From: a virus
Reading direction: 5' to 3' (one strand)
IMG/VR virus record: IMGVR_UViG_3300027974_000040
Span: 1 to 60,401 of that record
Length of the DNA: 60,401 nt
The notes under the pieces are model-generated. The model was not told where the DNA came from. It worked only from the letters and a program-made list of their open reading frames with translations, and ran no database searches. Shown piece by piece: positions 21,950 through 29,376 of the stretch (its first letter is position 1; each line of letters begins with the position of its first letter). The translations under genes were made by a program, and so were the position numbers.

Positions 21950-22467
21950 TGGGTATGGATGTATACGGCAAAAACACAACGAGCGAAAAAGGTTCTTACT
22001 TCCGCAACAATGTTTGGTGGTGGCGACCACTATGGAACTACTGTGAGGAACTACACGGCGACATCGCTCGTAAAGTTGATAGCGGATACTCCAACGACGG
22101 TGATGGTCTTGACGCAGATGACGCACTCGCTCTCGGTCAGCGACTACTCAACGACCTCGCTACGGGTGTAACCGCCAAGTACGAAACCGAATACCGTGAA
22201 CACCTAGCCTCGCTACCAACATCGGACTGCGACTACTGTCAAGGTACGGGTATCCGTTCGGATACTGTCGGCGTTGATAACGGTATGCCCGATAAAGAAC
22301 TAGAGGAAGCGGACGCAATCATTCTCGGACGCACTCACGGGTGGTGTAATGCCTGTCGTGGACACGGCAAGGTAGAACACTTCGCAACAAACTACCCATT
22401 CTCAACGGAAAATGTCCAAGAGTTTGCTGAGTTCCTGCTTGACTGCGGTGGATTTGAGATTTGCTGA
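21949..22467 (+). CDS. 'MGMDVYGKN' phage protein with zinc-ribbon motifs
   Basis: 172 residues. A Trp-rich N-terminal domain (YFRNNVWWWRPLWNYCEEL) with a DADDALALGQRL helix is followed by CDYCQGTGIRSD and CNACRGHGKVEHF, two CxxCxGxG knuckles as in the DnaJ cysteine-rich domain, which would bind zinc. This layout is typical of the phage family that starts MGMDVYG. Function unknown. Confidence 0.75.
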   Translation: MGMDVYGKNTTSEKGSYFRNNVWWWRPLWNYCEELHGDIARKVDSGYSNDGDGLDADDALALGQRLLNDLATGVTAKYETEYREHLASLPTSDCDYCQGTGIRSDTVGVDNGMPDKELEEADAIILGRTHGWCNACRGHGKVEHFATNYPFSTENVQEFAEFLLDCGGFEIC

Positions 22468-22796
22468 TGAAACTCCGAGACTTACACCCACTGGTTGCCG
22501 ATAAAGTCGCAGACGCTATGTGCGATGCTCTCCTTGTCGCTTGGGACGGTTGCCACAAAATCTATGTGGCTCTAGACGACGAGCAGGCACAGTGGTTTGA
22601 GGAAAACTACGAATACTCCGTACGGGGGACAAGCGACGAAATGCTTACCGCACTTGACTGTTGGTACACCAACTCTTGCGGTCTGAGGTTTGTCAATGCT
22701 GTCGCCACTAATCACGCCGACCCGAACGCTGGTTTCATCAGTCTCATTAGTCAGGGTGACTCTTGGGATTACGACGACGAACAGGATGATGAATGA
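22467..22796 (+). CDS. Hypothetical phage protein, paralogue of 39514
   Basis: 109 residues from the ATG at 22467 (TGATG overlap). Blocks DALLVAWDGCHKIYVALDDEQAQWF and CGLRFVNAVATNHADPNAGFISLI recur almost unchanged in the gene at 39514. The acidic tail DDEQDDE is also shared. No known family, but clearly conserved within the genome. Confidence 0.7.
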   Translation: MKLRDLHPLVADKVADAMCDALLVAWDGCHKIYVALDDEQAQWFEENYEYSVRGTSDEMLTALDCWYTNSCGLRFVNAVATNHADPNAGFISLISQGDSWDYDDEQDDE

Positions 22797-22981
22797 CCTA
22801 CAACCACGCTTTCACCATCGCATTCTCTGTCAGTGGCTCGCAATACGAGGACTGGACGGAATGTGTTACCAACGAGAAGGCACTAGTGATGGCGGGGCTA
22901 TACGAACGCCTTGCTCAACTTGGGTCGCCTTCCTCTGAGTACCCCGAAGCCCTTGACGGGTTTGACACCTATGAGGAATAA
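22793..22981 (+). CDS. Hypothetical small protein
   Basis: 62 residues, ATGA overlap with the upstream gene. Mixed composition, ending in an acidic DGFDTYEE. Its last codons run into the AATAAATCT flank of the next class B promoter. Confidence 0.55.
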   Translation: MTYNHAFTIAFSVSGSQYEDWTECVTNEKALVMAGLYERLAQLGSPSSEYPEALDGFDTYEE

Positions 22982-23007
22982 ATCTTTCCGATAAATCTCA
23001 ACTGAGG

Positions 23008-23042
23008 TTGTTATTACTACTACTAGAAGGTTTACTGAACCT
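23008..23042 (+). promoter_or_regulatory. Class B promoter, leaderless start at 23043
   Basis: TTGTTA, 17 nt, TTTACT, 6 nt, ATG; ATAAATCT upstream. Confidence 0.75.
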
Positions 23043-23348
23043 ATGACTACCAATATGAAATACCTAGAGATGACCCCGACACGGGGACGCAAGTGGAACG
23101 AGGAAGTTCGTCAGTCTATGACTGCTGGCTACAACAACTCTTGCCTACCTGAGAAGTTTCGTGGCAAGTCGCCTCATATGGTGAACACGGTTATCCACTT
23201 GGGCTGGAACGAGGACGACGCTCTCGCTCTGCTCAACTTTGCCGATAAATCGGGCGACCACCCTGATTGGTCTGAAGCCGATTGGGACGAACTCCTCTTT
23301 CACTTTCAGCAGATTGAGCCTCTCGCTATTGACTTGGGGGACAAATGA
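23043..23348 (+). CDS. Hypothetical small protein, leaderless
   Basis: 101 residues. First of a coupled run of six genes (23043-24402). Contains HMVNTVIHLGWNEDDALALLNFADKSGDHPDWSEADWDELLFHF, a helical acidic block. Unknown function. Confidence 0.6.
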   Translation: MTTNMKYLEMTPTRGRKWNEEVRQSMTAGYNNSCLPEKFRGKSPHMVNTVIHLGWNEDDALALLNFADKSGDHPDWSEADWDELLFHFQQIEPLAIDLGDK

Positions 23349-23620
23349 CTATCGGCTACAAGGTTTGCGCCGAGCAGACTTACCCATCGGGTATTAAGAC
23401 CTTTGAGTGGAACTACTACACGGTCATTGACGAGTCACTTATGCCCTCTGCTTGGATAGGAATGTCCGACGATGACAGGGCGGAGTATCTCAATGAGGAC
23501 GCTAACTGCCATTGGGTCAAGGGCTGGGTTGAGTGCGACGATGATGACGGGCTTGACAAGATTGCGGATGACGAGGCTGGCTTACAAGATTACAAAGTCA
23601 TCTCATTGGAGAAATGGTAA
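23345..23620 (+). CDS. Hypothetical small acidic protein
   Basis: 91 residues, overlap ATGA upstream and TAATG downstream. Trp-rich and acidic (NCHWVKGWVECDDDDGLDKIADDEAGL). Unknown family. Confidence 0.55.
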   Translation: MTIGYKVCAEQTYPSGIKTFEWNYYTVIDESLMPSAWIGMSDDDRAEYLNEDANCHWVKGWVECDDDDGLDKIADDEAGLQDYKVISLEKW

Positions 23621-23814
23621 TGAGCGACCTCACAGTACGACACATTGTCATTTACTATGACGCAGACATGAAAGACGCAGACGGACTTGGTTGGTGTGTG
23701 GAACTCCAACCTTCCTCTACAACCCATCGGTTTGCGACCTTTAGTGACGCAACGATGTTCATTACCGACAACTCTTGGTGGTTTATGCCAAGCATTCATG
23801 GAGTGAAGCAATGA
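23620..23814 (+). CDS. Hypothetical small protein
   Basis: 64 residues from the ATG at 23620 (TAATG); an ATG two codons earlier (23614) is possible. Beta-rich start (LTVRHIVIYYDADM), helical end with FITDNSWWFM. Unknown family. Confidence 0.55.
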   Translation: MSDLTVRHIVIYYDADMKDADGLGWCVELQPSSTTHRFATFSDATMFITDNSWWFMPSIHGVKQ

Positions 23815-23933
23815 CTATCAAGGTCTTTGAGTCCAATCCGTCCTACGACCAATGGTGCGAAGCCAATGGTTTTGACCCCGACGATGACGAAACCTACAAC
23901 GCCTACTGCGAATGGAGAAGCAACAACCGATGA
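23811..23933 (+). CDS. 40-residue acidic peptide
   Basis: MTIKVFESNPSYDQW..., with an Asp/Glu run and two cysteines. It is bounded by ATGA overlaps on both sides (23811 and 23930), which is the main support for translation. Confidence 0.5.
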   Translation: MTIKVFESNPSYDQWCEANGFDPDDDETYNAYCEWRSNNR

Positions 23934-24187
23934 GTGACTTACTACCTCAACGAATAAATGTTATGAAAGTCGTTACTTACGATGTTGCTGGCATTGTTCA
24001 GCAACTCCAAGACGAGCGTGACTCCGAAATCATCTACGACAAAGACGGTTCTCATCGTCTATCAGCGGACGAACCATTCACGATTGAGCAAATCATTGAC
24101 CGTGTTGAGTCATATGTAGAGGACGACTTCGCTGGTATGCGATTGAGTGAACTTGTATTCCAAGACGAGGACGGGAACGACCTATGA
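23930..24187 (+). CDS. Hypothetical small protein
   Basis: 85 residues from the ATG at 23930, overlapping the upstream stop. Strand and helix segments (MKVVTYDVAGIVQQLQ) and an acidic C-terminus (RLSELVFQDEDGND). Unknown function. Confidence 0.55.
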   Translation: MSDLLPQRINVMKVVTYDVAGIVQQLQDERDSEIIYDKDGSHRLSADEPFTIEQIIDRVESYVEDDFAGMRLSELVFQDEDGNDL

Positions 24188-24402
24188 ACCACACGGGTAA
24201 CGCACCTAAGCACCTGCTCGCCCTTATCGGCAAGCGAGTCCGACTTCAGTACACCAACGACCCATACACGGGGCTCCGCCAAGGTAACGAGGGAGTAATC
24301 AAGTTCGTGGATGACACGGGTACTGTCTCTGTGAACTGGGACGATGGTTCGTCTTTGGGGCTGAACGCCGAGTTTGGCGACAGATGGACGGTCATTGACT
24401 AG
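24184..24402 (+). CDS. DUF4314-like small protein
   Basis: 72 residues: LIGKRVRLQYTNDPYTGLRQGNEGVIKFVDDTGTVSVNWDDGSSLGL, the SH3-like barrel of DUF4314 ('GkrVrL......DPy..L..G..GtV..vDd.g...V.WDnG..L.l'). Common on plasmids, ICEs and phages; function unknown. Motif C starts 2 nt after the stop. Confidence 0.75.
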   Translation: MNHTGNAPKHLLALIGKRVRLQYTNDPYTGLRQGNEGVIKFVDDTGTVSVNWDDGSSLGLNAEFGDRWTVID

Positions 24403-24403
24403 C

Positions 24404-24418
24404 CTTTCCGCCACCGTC
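24404..24418 (+). repeat. Motif C copy
   Basis: Exact CTTTCCGCCACCGTC followed by GCTTGTAG, 2 nt after the stop of the DUF4314 gene. Confidence 0.7.
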
Positions 24419-24516
24419 GCTTGTAGAAGCAATCATCACGGGTGCGCTCACGGGTGATGCACGGCTACTACATATGTGCCGACCTGTCGTCCACAGTCCT
24501 GTGGATAAACTTACAC

Positions 24517-24550
24517 ACAACTACTGTAACTCTTATACCGATACACGGAT
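24517..24550 (+). promoter_or_regulatory. Class A promoter without leaderless ORF
   Basis: DnaA box 24500-24508, 8 nt, ACAAC-N17-CGATA. The expected start codon position is GGG; an ATG two bases earlier opens only 10 codons. A class B promoter follows for the gene at 24646. Confidence 0.65.
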
Positions 24551-24610
24551 GGGCTACCGAACGCCCACACAACCAAGGTAAACATTCCTAAAGAAAGTTT
24601 GCTTTATAGG

Positions 24611-24645
24611 TTGTGAAAGTTATGAATAGGGAGTTCACTGAACTT
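24611..24645 (+). promoter_or_regulatory. Class B promoter, leaderless start at 24646
   Basis: TTGTGA, 17 nt, TTCACT, 6 nt, ATG. Confidence 0.7.
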
Positions 24646-25056
24646 ATGGAAACTACTACATCAACCACATCCGACGCTGAAAAGGCAACCATCCAGTATC
24701 TCCGTGCTTTGGAGATGAAAGAGTCCGTAGAAAAGGCAATGGAGACTGCGAAGTCCCTAATGCTTGAGTCCTACGCTTCTGCGGGTATTGACGAGTGCGT
24801 CGTTGAGGGTAAGCGAGTTGTCGCTGTAGAAGCAGTGCGTCGCAACTTTGACGCTAAGGCACTCCGCACCCTCGTCAGCGAGGACACTTTCGCAATGGTC
24901 ACCAAGACCAGCGTTGAGAGCAAAGCCTTTGATAAGGCAATGGAAAAAGGACTCATCGCTCCTGAGATTGAGCAGGCAGTCGTGAAGCCAACTTTCTACA
25001 CGGCAGTCCGTGTCAGCGACAACGCTGTATCAACGGCTGAGGAACTATCAGTCTGA
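24646..25056 (+). CDS. Helical hypothetical protein, leaderless
   Basis: 136 residues from the ATG at 24646, set by the class B promoter (an earlier in-frame ATG at 24613 would lie inside the promoter). Thr/Ser-rich N-terminus, then long helices (EKATIQYLRALEMKESVEKAMETAKSLML). A 'FDAKALRTLVSEDTFAMVTKTSVESKAFDKA' block looks like a phage structural-helper or coiled-coil fold. Unknown function. Confidence 0.65.
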   Translation: METTTSTTSDAEKATIQYLRALEMKESVEKAMETAKSLMLESYASAGIDECVVEGKRVVAVEAVRRNFDAKALRTLVSEDTFAMVTKTSVESKAFDKAMEKGLIAPEIEQAVVKPTFYTAVRVSDNAVSTAEELSV

Positions 25057-25157
25057 AATGAGTGAGTGGGGTGGGAAAATCCTGCCCCACTGCTCGTTTG
25101 GGCAACATCAAACATAATCAACACCTGAGGCTAACCGCCTAAACGAAAGAAGAAGCA

Positions 25158-25553
25158 ATGTCTCCTGACCACGAAACAGAATACGCACACCCATCCGCAC
25201 ACGAAGGACTCATCGTTCTTGACGAAGTACCTCACCGCAACATCAGAGGGGCTAATCGCTACACCTATCGTGTTGGCGTGGTTCAGAAAATCATCAGCGA
25301 GGTAGCCCTACACCCAAACAAGTGGGTACTCGCACGGCGGGACTCACCGAACCGCACTTCTCTCGCTTCAGCCTTGTCCAAATACAAGCAACTCCGATGG
25401 TGTTCACGAAAGAACGACAATGGTCTGATTGACATTTGGGTTTCGTACACCCCTAATCCAGACGGAAGTATGGATGGTCGGCTTGACGCAGACATTCAGT
25501 CGTGGAAAGCCCGTGAGGTAGAAGGTCGTGACCGACCCGATGTTGTTGGCTGA
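25158..25553 (+). CDS. Hypothetical protein
   Basis: 131 residues behind AAAGAAGAAGCA. Basic middle (RRDSPNRTSLASALSKYKQLRWCSRKND) followed by a strand (GLIDIWVSYTPN). It overlaps the next gene by 26 nt. Family not recognised. Confidence 0.6.
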   Translation: MSPDHETEYAHPSAHEGLIVLDEVPHRNIRGANRYTYRVGVVQKIISEVALHPNKWVLARRDSPNRTSLASALSKYKQLRWCSRKNDNGLIDIWVSYTPNPDGSMDGRLDADIQSWKAREVEGRDRPDVVG

Positions 25554-25806
25554 TAAAGGACAGCGACTCCGTGACCTGCTCTTGACTAGCCGTGCTTGCG
25601 TTTGTGTGCCGACTTCTGAGTATGCGGAGTACCTTGCCTTTATGAATAAGATAACTTCAGAAGCCACCAGCCCCGAGCAGAAGTTCTTGCTTTGGCTTCG
25701 CTACGAGTTTCGTGGCGATGAATATACTGTTTGCGATACTTGCGATGCCATCAACGAATGGGACGCAACACTGCTGGTTTCACAGTCAGAAAAATCCGAG
25801 ATATAG
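25528..25806 (+). CDS. Hypothetical small protein with CxxC
   Basis: 92 residues with a GTG start (ATG at 25540 is an alternative). Helical, with CDTC near residues 72-75. Probably co-transcribed with 25158. Unknown function. Confidence 0.5.
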   Translation: MTDPMLLADKGQRLRDLLLTSRACVCVPTSEYAEYLAFMNKITSEATSPEQKFLLWLRYEFRGDEYTVCDTCDAINEWDATLLVSQSEKSEI

Positions 25807-25820
25807 AACAAAACAGGAAT

Positions 25821-25889
25821 ATGAACTCACTAATCATCATCATCATAATCATTACTCTCACATTTCTCTACAACAAAAGGCAATGGTGA
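25821..25889 (+). CDS. 22-residue hydrophobic peptide
   Basis: MNSL, seven isoleucines in a row, TLTFLYNKRQW: one transmembrane stretch with a basic end. An AACAGGAAT site precedes it, and the next gene encodes a lipoprotein 6 nt away. Comparable in form to small toxin-like or regulatory membrane peptides; no family assigned. Confidence 0.45.
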   Translation: MNSLIIIIIIITLTFLYNKRQW

Positions 25890-25895
25890 CCTCAA

Positions 25896-26315
25896 ATGAA
25901 ACGCTTACTACCACTAACAGTTCTTCTCCTCGTTGGTTGCTCGTCGGGAGCAACTGACGGGGAGAGTACCCTCGCCCCACTACCCACAACGGGCATCCCT
26001 GTCATTGACACAATCCCGACTACGGACAGAATATTCACAGAGGAACAAACATCCTTCATAGATGATGTGTACTTCCTATACGGGGCTACGCCACCAATGG
26101 CTGACGACGAAATCGTAGAGATGGGTGAGTTGTGGTGTCAGTTGATGACCGATGGTATGACCGCCGATGATGTGATTGGTCGTATCAACGAAGGTGCGAT
26201 TGACAATGATGACGCAAAACTTCACCGCTCCATCGTTCAGGCTGGCGGAGAGAACTTGTGTAAAGACCAATTCGCCAAGGCAGAGGAAATCGCCCTGCGT
26301 CCTCTAGTCCACTAG
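25896..26315 (+). CDS. DUF732-like lipoprotein
   Basis: 139 residues with a short signal peptide and lipobox (LVGC, 12-15), a Ser/Thr-rich linker and a helical domain with one pair of cysteines (LWCQLM and NLCKDQ). Same layout as the lipoprotein at 1813 and the same MKRL.P start, so probably a divergent copy. Surface anchored; role unknown. Confidence 0.65.
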   Translation: MKRLLPLTVLLLVGCSSGATDGESTLAPLPTTGIPVIDTIPTTDRIFTEEQTSFIDDVYFLYGATPPMADDEIVEMGELWCQLMTDGMTADDVIGRINEGAIDNDDAKLHRSIVQAGGENLCKDQFAKAEEIALRPLVH

Positions 26316-26316
26316 T

Positions 26317-26331
26317 CTTTCCGTCACTGTA
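26317..26331 (+). repeat. Motif C copy (diverged)
   Basis: CTTTCCGTCACTGTA followed by CCTTGTTGCG, 1 nt after the lipoprotein stop. Three changes from the consensus. Confidence 0.5.
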
Positions 26332-26359
26332 CCTTGTTGCGTATATGAGTGCGGGGCTC

Positions 26360-26373
26360 CGAACACTTGTTCG
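26360..26373. promoter_or_regulatory. LexA-type SOS box
   Basis: CGAACACTTGTTCG, identical to the first box of the origin array, lying 23 nt upstream of a DnaA box and the tandem A/B promoters of the gene at 26534. Confidence 0.65.
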
Positions 26374-26412
26374 CCCCTAGCGGTTGTCCACAGGCTGTGG
26401 ATAAGTTTCAAG

Positions 26413-26446
26413 ACAACTAACGAAACTGTTGTACCGATACACAGGT
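26413..26446 (+). promoter_or_regulatory. Class A promoter without start codon
   Basis: DnaA box 26396-26404, 8 nt, ACAAC-N17-CGATA; the expected start is ATA. A class B promoter follows at 26499. Confidence 0.65.
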
Positions 26447-26498
26447 ATATCCATCGCTACCTACTCAGTAAACAATCTCAAATAAATCTATATTGAGG

Positions 26499-26533
26499 TT
26501 GTAGTTGTAGTAGTTAGCCTGTTCACTGAAAGT
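26499..26533 (+). promoter_or_regulatory. Class B promoter, leaderless start at 26534
   Basis: TTGTAG, 17 nt, TTCACT, 6 nt, ATG; AATAAATCT upstream. Confidence 0.75.
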
Positions 26534-26875
26534 ATGAACACTATGACCACCACAGAAATCACCATCAACAAAACCGACACGGGCTACTTCATTGACAGTG
26601 AGAAGTCGTCATTCGTGGCTGGTATCCATCTCCACGCTATGCCCGATACCGACAAGATGTTGGTTGTCGTGGCTATGAAAGATGGTTCGGTCTATGCCTA
26701 TACGGGCGAGAACCTGACCTACTCAAACATCTTGGCGAGTTTGTTCTCGTCTGAGAACCTGTCCATTGGCAAGTGGGTCAATGCTTTCATCAAGAAAGAC
26801 AACAACTGCCTCAAGGTCGTAAGTGCCAACAGCGCACTCCGTAGCAAAGTCCGTGACCGCTTCGTAGCGGTCTGA
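26534..26875 (+). CDS. KTSC-domain-like small protein, leaderless
   Basis: 113 residues. VAGIHLHAMPDTDKMLVVVAMKDGSVYAYTGENLTYSNILASLF ... IGKWVNAFIK fits the KTSC domain pattern ('i..v.yd....L.v.f.dG..Y.Y..vp...y..l..a.S.G..fn..Ir'), a short domain that accompanies nucleic-acid enzymes on phages and plasmids. A SOS box upstream (26360) suggests it may be damage-responsive. Confidence 0.6.
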   Translation: MNTMTTTEITINKTDTGYFIDSEKSSFVAGIHLHAMPDTDKMLVVVAMKDGSVYAYTGENLTYSNILASLFSSENLSIGKWVNAFIKKDNNCLKVVSANSALRSKVRDRFVAV

Positions 26876-26893
26876 AAATAGGGGGAATATAAA

Positions 26894-27358
26894 ATGGGAT
26901 TAGACCAATACTTGTACGCAAAGAAGTTTGCCCACAGCGGAGACTGGGGCAATGACGAGAGCAAGCAACTGTTTGCCTCGCTTGTCGCTCTCAGTAAGGT
27001 TGAGGAGTTTATGGAAACAGACTTCCCAACGGCTTTTATAGAAGTGAAAGTCGCTCAATGGCGCAAGCAGAACGCTATCCATAACTGGTTTGTTCAGGAG
27101 TGTCAGGGTGGTGAGGACGAATGTCAGACGGTTTTTGTCGGGCGTGAGAAGTTAGAGGAACTGCGAGACACTTGCCGTAAGGTACTTGCCGATACCACGC
27201 TCGCCAATGAACTGTTGCCGACTTCTAACGGTTTCTTCTTCGGCTCAACGGACTACAGCGAGTGGTACATAGAGGGCTTGACCTATACCGCCGACACTAT
27301 TGACCGTTTGCTCACTATGCCCAACGATTGGGACTTTGAGTATTCATCGTCGTGGTGA
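26894..27358 (+). CDS. 'MGLDQYLYAKK' phage protein
   Basis: 154 residues, opening MGLDQYLYAKKF like the widespread phage family that starts MGLD.YL. The rest is helical with several Trp-rich turns, including IHNWFVQECQGG and STDYSEWYIEGLTYTADTIDRLL. A GGGGGAATATAA site lies upstream of the ATG. Function unknown, but such proteins are common early phage genes. Confidence 0.75.
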   Translation: MGLDQYLYAKKFAHSGDWGNDESKQLFASLVALSKVEEFMETDFPTAFIEVKVAQWRKQNAIHNWFVQECQGGEDECQTVFVGREKLEELRDTCRKVLADTTLANELLPTSNGFFFGSTDYSEWYIEGLTYTADTIDRLLTMPNDWDFEYSSSW

Positions 27359-27376
27359 GTCCGAATAAATAACCGA

Positions 27377-27410
27377 ACAACTAGCGAAACTTCCTAACCG
27401 ATAGGTATAT
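27377..27410 (+). promoter_or_regulatory. Class A promoter without DnaA box, leaderless start at 27411
   Basis: ACAAC-N17-CGATA, 7 nt, ATG; AATAAATAAC flank. Confidence 0.75.
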
Positions 27411-27722
27411 ATGACTACTGAAACAATCACCGAATACGACCACACCACTGCCGACATCGCAGTAGGCACACGCCTCTACAACGAGGCAACTGTCATTGCG
27501 TTCCGCAAGGTTCAGGACTTCCGACCTGCCGAACCATCACAATGGGGTGGCGCAAGTTTCTCTACTTGGGAAGTAGTGGCAGTCCGTGAGGGTAAGAACT
27601 TTCACGCCTACGCCTCTTGGACGGTTATCGCCAATGACAACGGCTGGTACATCTGTCACGGGCATTACTTCCACGACATTCAGGAAGCACTCGCCCACAT
27701 CGGGATTGGAGTAGGGCAATGA
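27411..27722 (+). CDS. Hypothetical small protein, leaderless
   Basis: 103 residues: Trp/Phe-rich, probably beta (STWEVVAVREGKNFHAYASWTVIANDNGWYICHGHYFHD). First of a coupled run (27411-28568). Unknown family. Confidence 0.6.
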   Translation: MTTETITEYDHTTADIAVGTRLYNEATVIAFRKVQDFRPAEPSQWGGASFSTWEVVAVREGKNFHAYASWTVIANDNGWYICHGHYFHDIQEALAHIGIGVGQ

Positions 27723-27967
27723 AAGTTTCATCTCTCCTGAAAATCCTAGAGGGTAAAAGCCCTGACGAAAACATCTGCGCTCTCATATGGCTCAAAGAGA
27801 ATATGGAGTACCCAACGATTGACGAACACACCCTCACCGATGAAGCGTGGGCAGAAATCTGTAAGGAGTTTGACGAATGGGACAACGCAGGAAACGATGT
27901 ATCCGAATGGATTGCCGACGCAGTTGTAGAAAAGTCCGAAATCAACGAAACAGGAGAAACGGAATGA
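27719..27967 (+). CDS. Hypothetical acidic small protein
   Basis: 82 residues, ATGA overlap both ends. Helical and acidic (DEAWAEICKEFDEWDNAGNDVSEWIADAVVEKSE). Unknown function. Confidence 0.55.
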   Translation: MKVSSLLKILEGKSPDENICALIWLKENMEYPTIDEHTLTDEAWAEICKEFDEWDNAGNDVSEWIADAVVEKSEINETGETE

Positions 27968-28377
27968 CGAATATCACCGCAATGGCAATGACTATTGACG
28001 ACTTGGTTCACAACCACACAGACGACCCGTTTGAGATAGACGCTCTGCTTTACGCCTGCGACAACGACGGGGCTTATCTGCTGGGAACAAACCCTAACCC
28101 TTACGAGTTGTTAGAGGAAACTCAACGACCCTCGTACATCAACGCCGTTGCGTTAGTGATGGTTGGATACGCCTCGCCTCACAATCCCGAAAATCCTGAC
28201 GGTATCCGTCCGAGTCAGCACCCTGACCGTTACCGTATCCGTATCGTAACTATGAAAACGATTGACGGGTTCTCAAACATTATGCGCCGTGAGGACGACC
28301 CTGACGAGCCTCAAGACTTAGGTGGCGATGGTCAAGGTGCGATTTGTGATGCCCTGAACGAATGGTGGACAAAATGA
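27964..28377 (+). CDS. Hypothetical protein
   Basis: 137 residues from the ATG at 27964 (ATGA overlap). Begins MTNITAMAMTIDDLVHNHTDDPFEID; a later DRYRIRIVTMKTIDGFS strand and an acidic DDPDEPQD loop. Unknown family. Confidence 0.6.
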   Translation: MTNITAMAMTIDDLVHNHTDDPFEIDALLYACDNDGAYLLGTNPNPYELLEETQRPSYINAVALVMVGYASPHNPENPDGIRPSQHPDRYRIRIVTMKTIDGFSNIMRREDDPDEPQDLGGDGQGAICDALNEWWTK

Positions 28378-28568
28378 GCAAGACTTTCTCTCTCGTCGTA
28401 AACTTCGCTAGCCGTGATGAAGTGGAGAACTTCGCCAAGATGTTTCTCTCGTCCGATGTTTCTCTGTATGAGGCTGATGTGCTTGACCCCGAATACAAGG
28501 GTAGGTCGTGTGCCAACTCGTTCGTACTGCGTCGCAAGGGACACAAGCCTGACAATATGGAAGTATGA
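28374..28568 (+). CDS. Hypothetical small protein
   Basis: 64 residues from the ATG at 28374 (ATGA overlap). A FSLVVNFASRDEVENFAKMF strand-helix start. Unknown function. Confidence 0.55.
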   Translation: MSKTFSLVVNFASRDEVENFAKMFLSSDVSLYEADVLDPEYKGRSCANSFVLRRKGHKPDNMEV

Positions 28569-28571
28569 CCG

Positions 28572-28850
28572 ATGGTTCACGCAATAACCATCAAGGACAC
28601 ATTCCGTCCACCCGAAATAGCCGAACTGCCCGATAACGAGTTTGCTATCCTGCTGAAAGAAACAAAACGGTTCGCTGAAACACGCTGGTCGCCAAAAATT
28701 AGGAGAGTCAATGTTACGGACACAAATGGGACTACCGCCCCTCTACACCTGTTCCAAGTGTGGGCTGGAAGTAAACCTGAAGTCGCAACAGACACTTCAG
28801 ATGATAAAGGGCTGGGCAAAACCCAACAAGAAAACCATTGTGAAGATTGA
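28572..28850 (+). CDS. Hypothetical small protein overlapping the next gene
   Basis: 92 residues, starting 3 nt after the previous stop. Its last 140 nt overlap 28711-28923 in another frame, which is unusual. Either both are translated or a frameshift truncated this one and only the first half is real. The N-terminal half looks protein-like; the end does not. Confidence 0.35.
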   Translation: MVHAITIKDTFRPPEIAELPDNEFAILLKETKRFAETRWSPKIRRVNVTDTNGTTAPLHLFQVWAGSKPEVATDTSDDKGLGKTQQENHCED

Positions 28851-28923
28851 GGACGAGTTCCCTTCCTATGTTCACGAATATTGCCTCATCTCCGTAGGCA
28901 TAACGATGAACTCGTTGTTCTAA
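28711..28923 (+). CDS. Zinc-ribbon-like small protein
   Basis: 70 residues with CSKCGLEVN and a later HEYC, a plausible zinc ribbon. AGGAGAGTCA precedes the ATG. The stop overlaps the next start (TAATGG). Better supported than the overlapping frame 28572-28850. Confidence 0.6.
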   Translation: MLRTQMGLPPLYTCSKCGLEVNLKSQQTLQMIKGWAKPNKKTIVKIEDEFPSYVHEYCLISVGITMNSLF

Positions 28924-29315
28924 TGGACAAGAGTGACCGACGCAGATTGCGTTACCTCTCAGCAACGCTTAGGCGACACGGTGAACACGGGACTCTTTGG
29001 CGACCCAATGGTGCGGTTATTGCCAATGTCGCAGTCCGTCTTTTGCGTACCATCGCACTCAACGACAACATACCCTTCACTAAAGGCATCACAACTCTCT
29101 CAAAGGAAAGCGGTATTAGCGAGGACGAACTCCGTTATCTGTCCGACATTGGTGAATGGCTCTTGCTTGATAGGGGCGTTCGTGAAATGGACGATGAGGA
29201 GTACGAGGAGTTTTGGGAGACTGACGAAATAGACCTACGGGGACTTATGCTGACAGCCCCGGGTTTGGTGAACGACGAGGTAGATGAACTCAGGCTGATG
29301 TGGGGCAACCCATAA
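28923..29315 (+). CDS. Hypothetical protein
   Basis: 130 residues from the ATG at 28923 (TAATG). Basic N-terminus (KSDRRRLRYLSATLRRHG), then acidic helices (REMDDEEYEEFWETDE). Unknown function. Confidence 0.6.
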   Translation: MDKSDRRRLRYLSATLRRHGEHGTLWRPNGAVIANVAVRLLRTIALNDNIPFTKGITTLSKESGISEDELRYLSDIGEWLLLDRGVREMDDEEYEEFWETDEIDLRGLMLTAPGLVNDEVDELRLMWGNP

Positions 29316-29341
29316 ATCTATGAGACTTTATCCACAGGGGG

Positions 29342-29376
29342 TTGTGGATAGTCAGATTAGATAGTTTGCTGTATGT
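29342..29376 (+). promoter_or_regulatory. Class B promoter merged with DnaA-box-like sequence
   Basis: TTGTGG, 17 nt, TTTGCT, 6 nt, ATG at 29377. TTATCCACA (a perfect DnaA box) lies about 13 nt upstream, and GTTGTGGATA forms the -35 itself. Confidence 0.65.

Noticed and set aside
24549-24581. 10-codon frame MGYRTPTQPR after a class A element
   Set aside because: Its ATG is two bases off the position used by all other leaderless copies.
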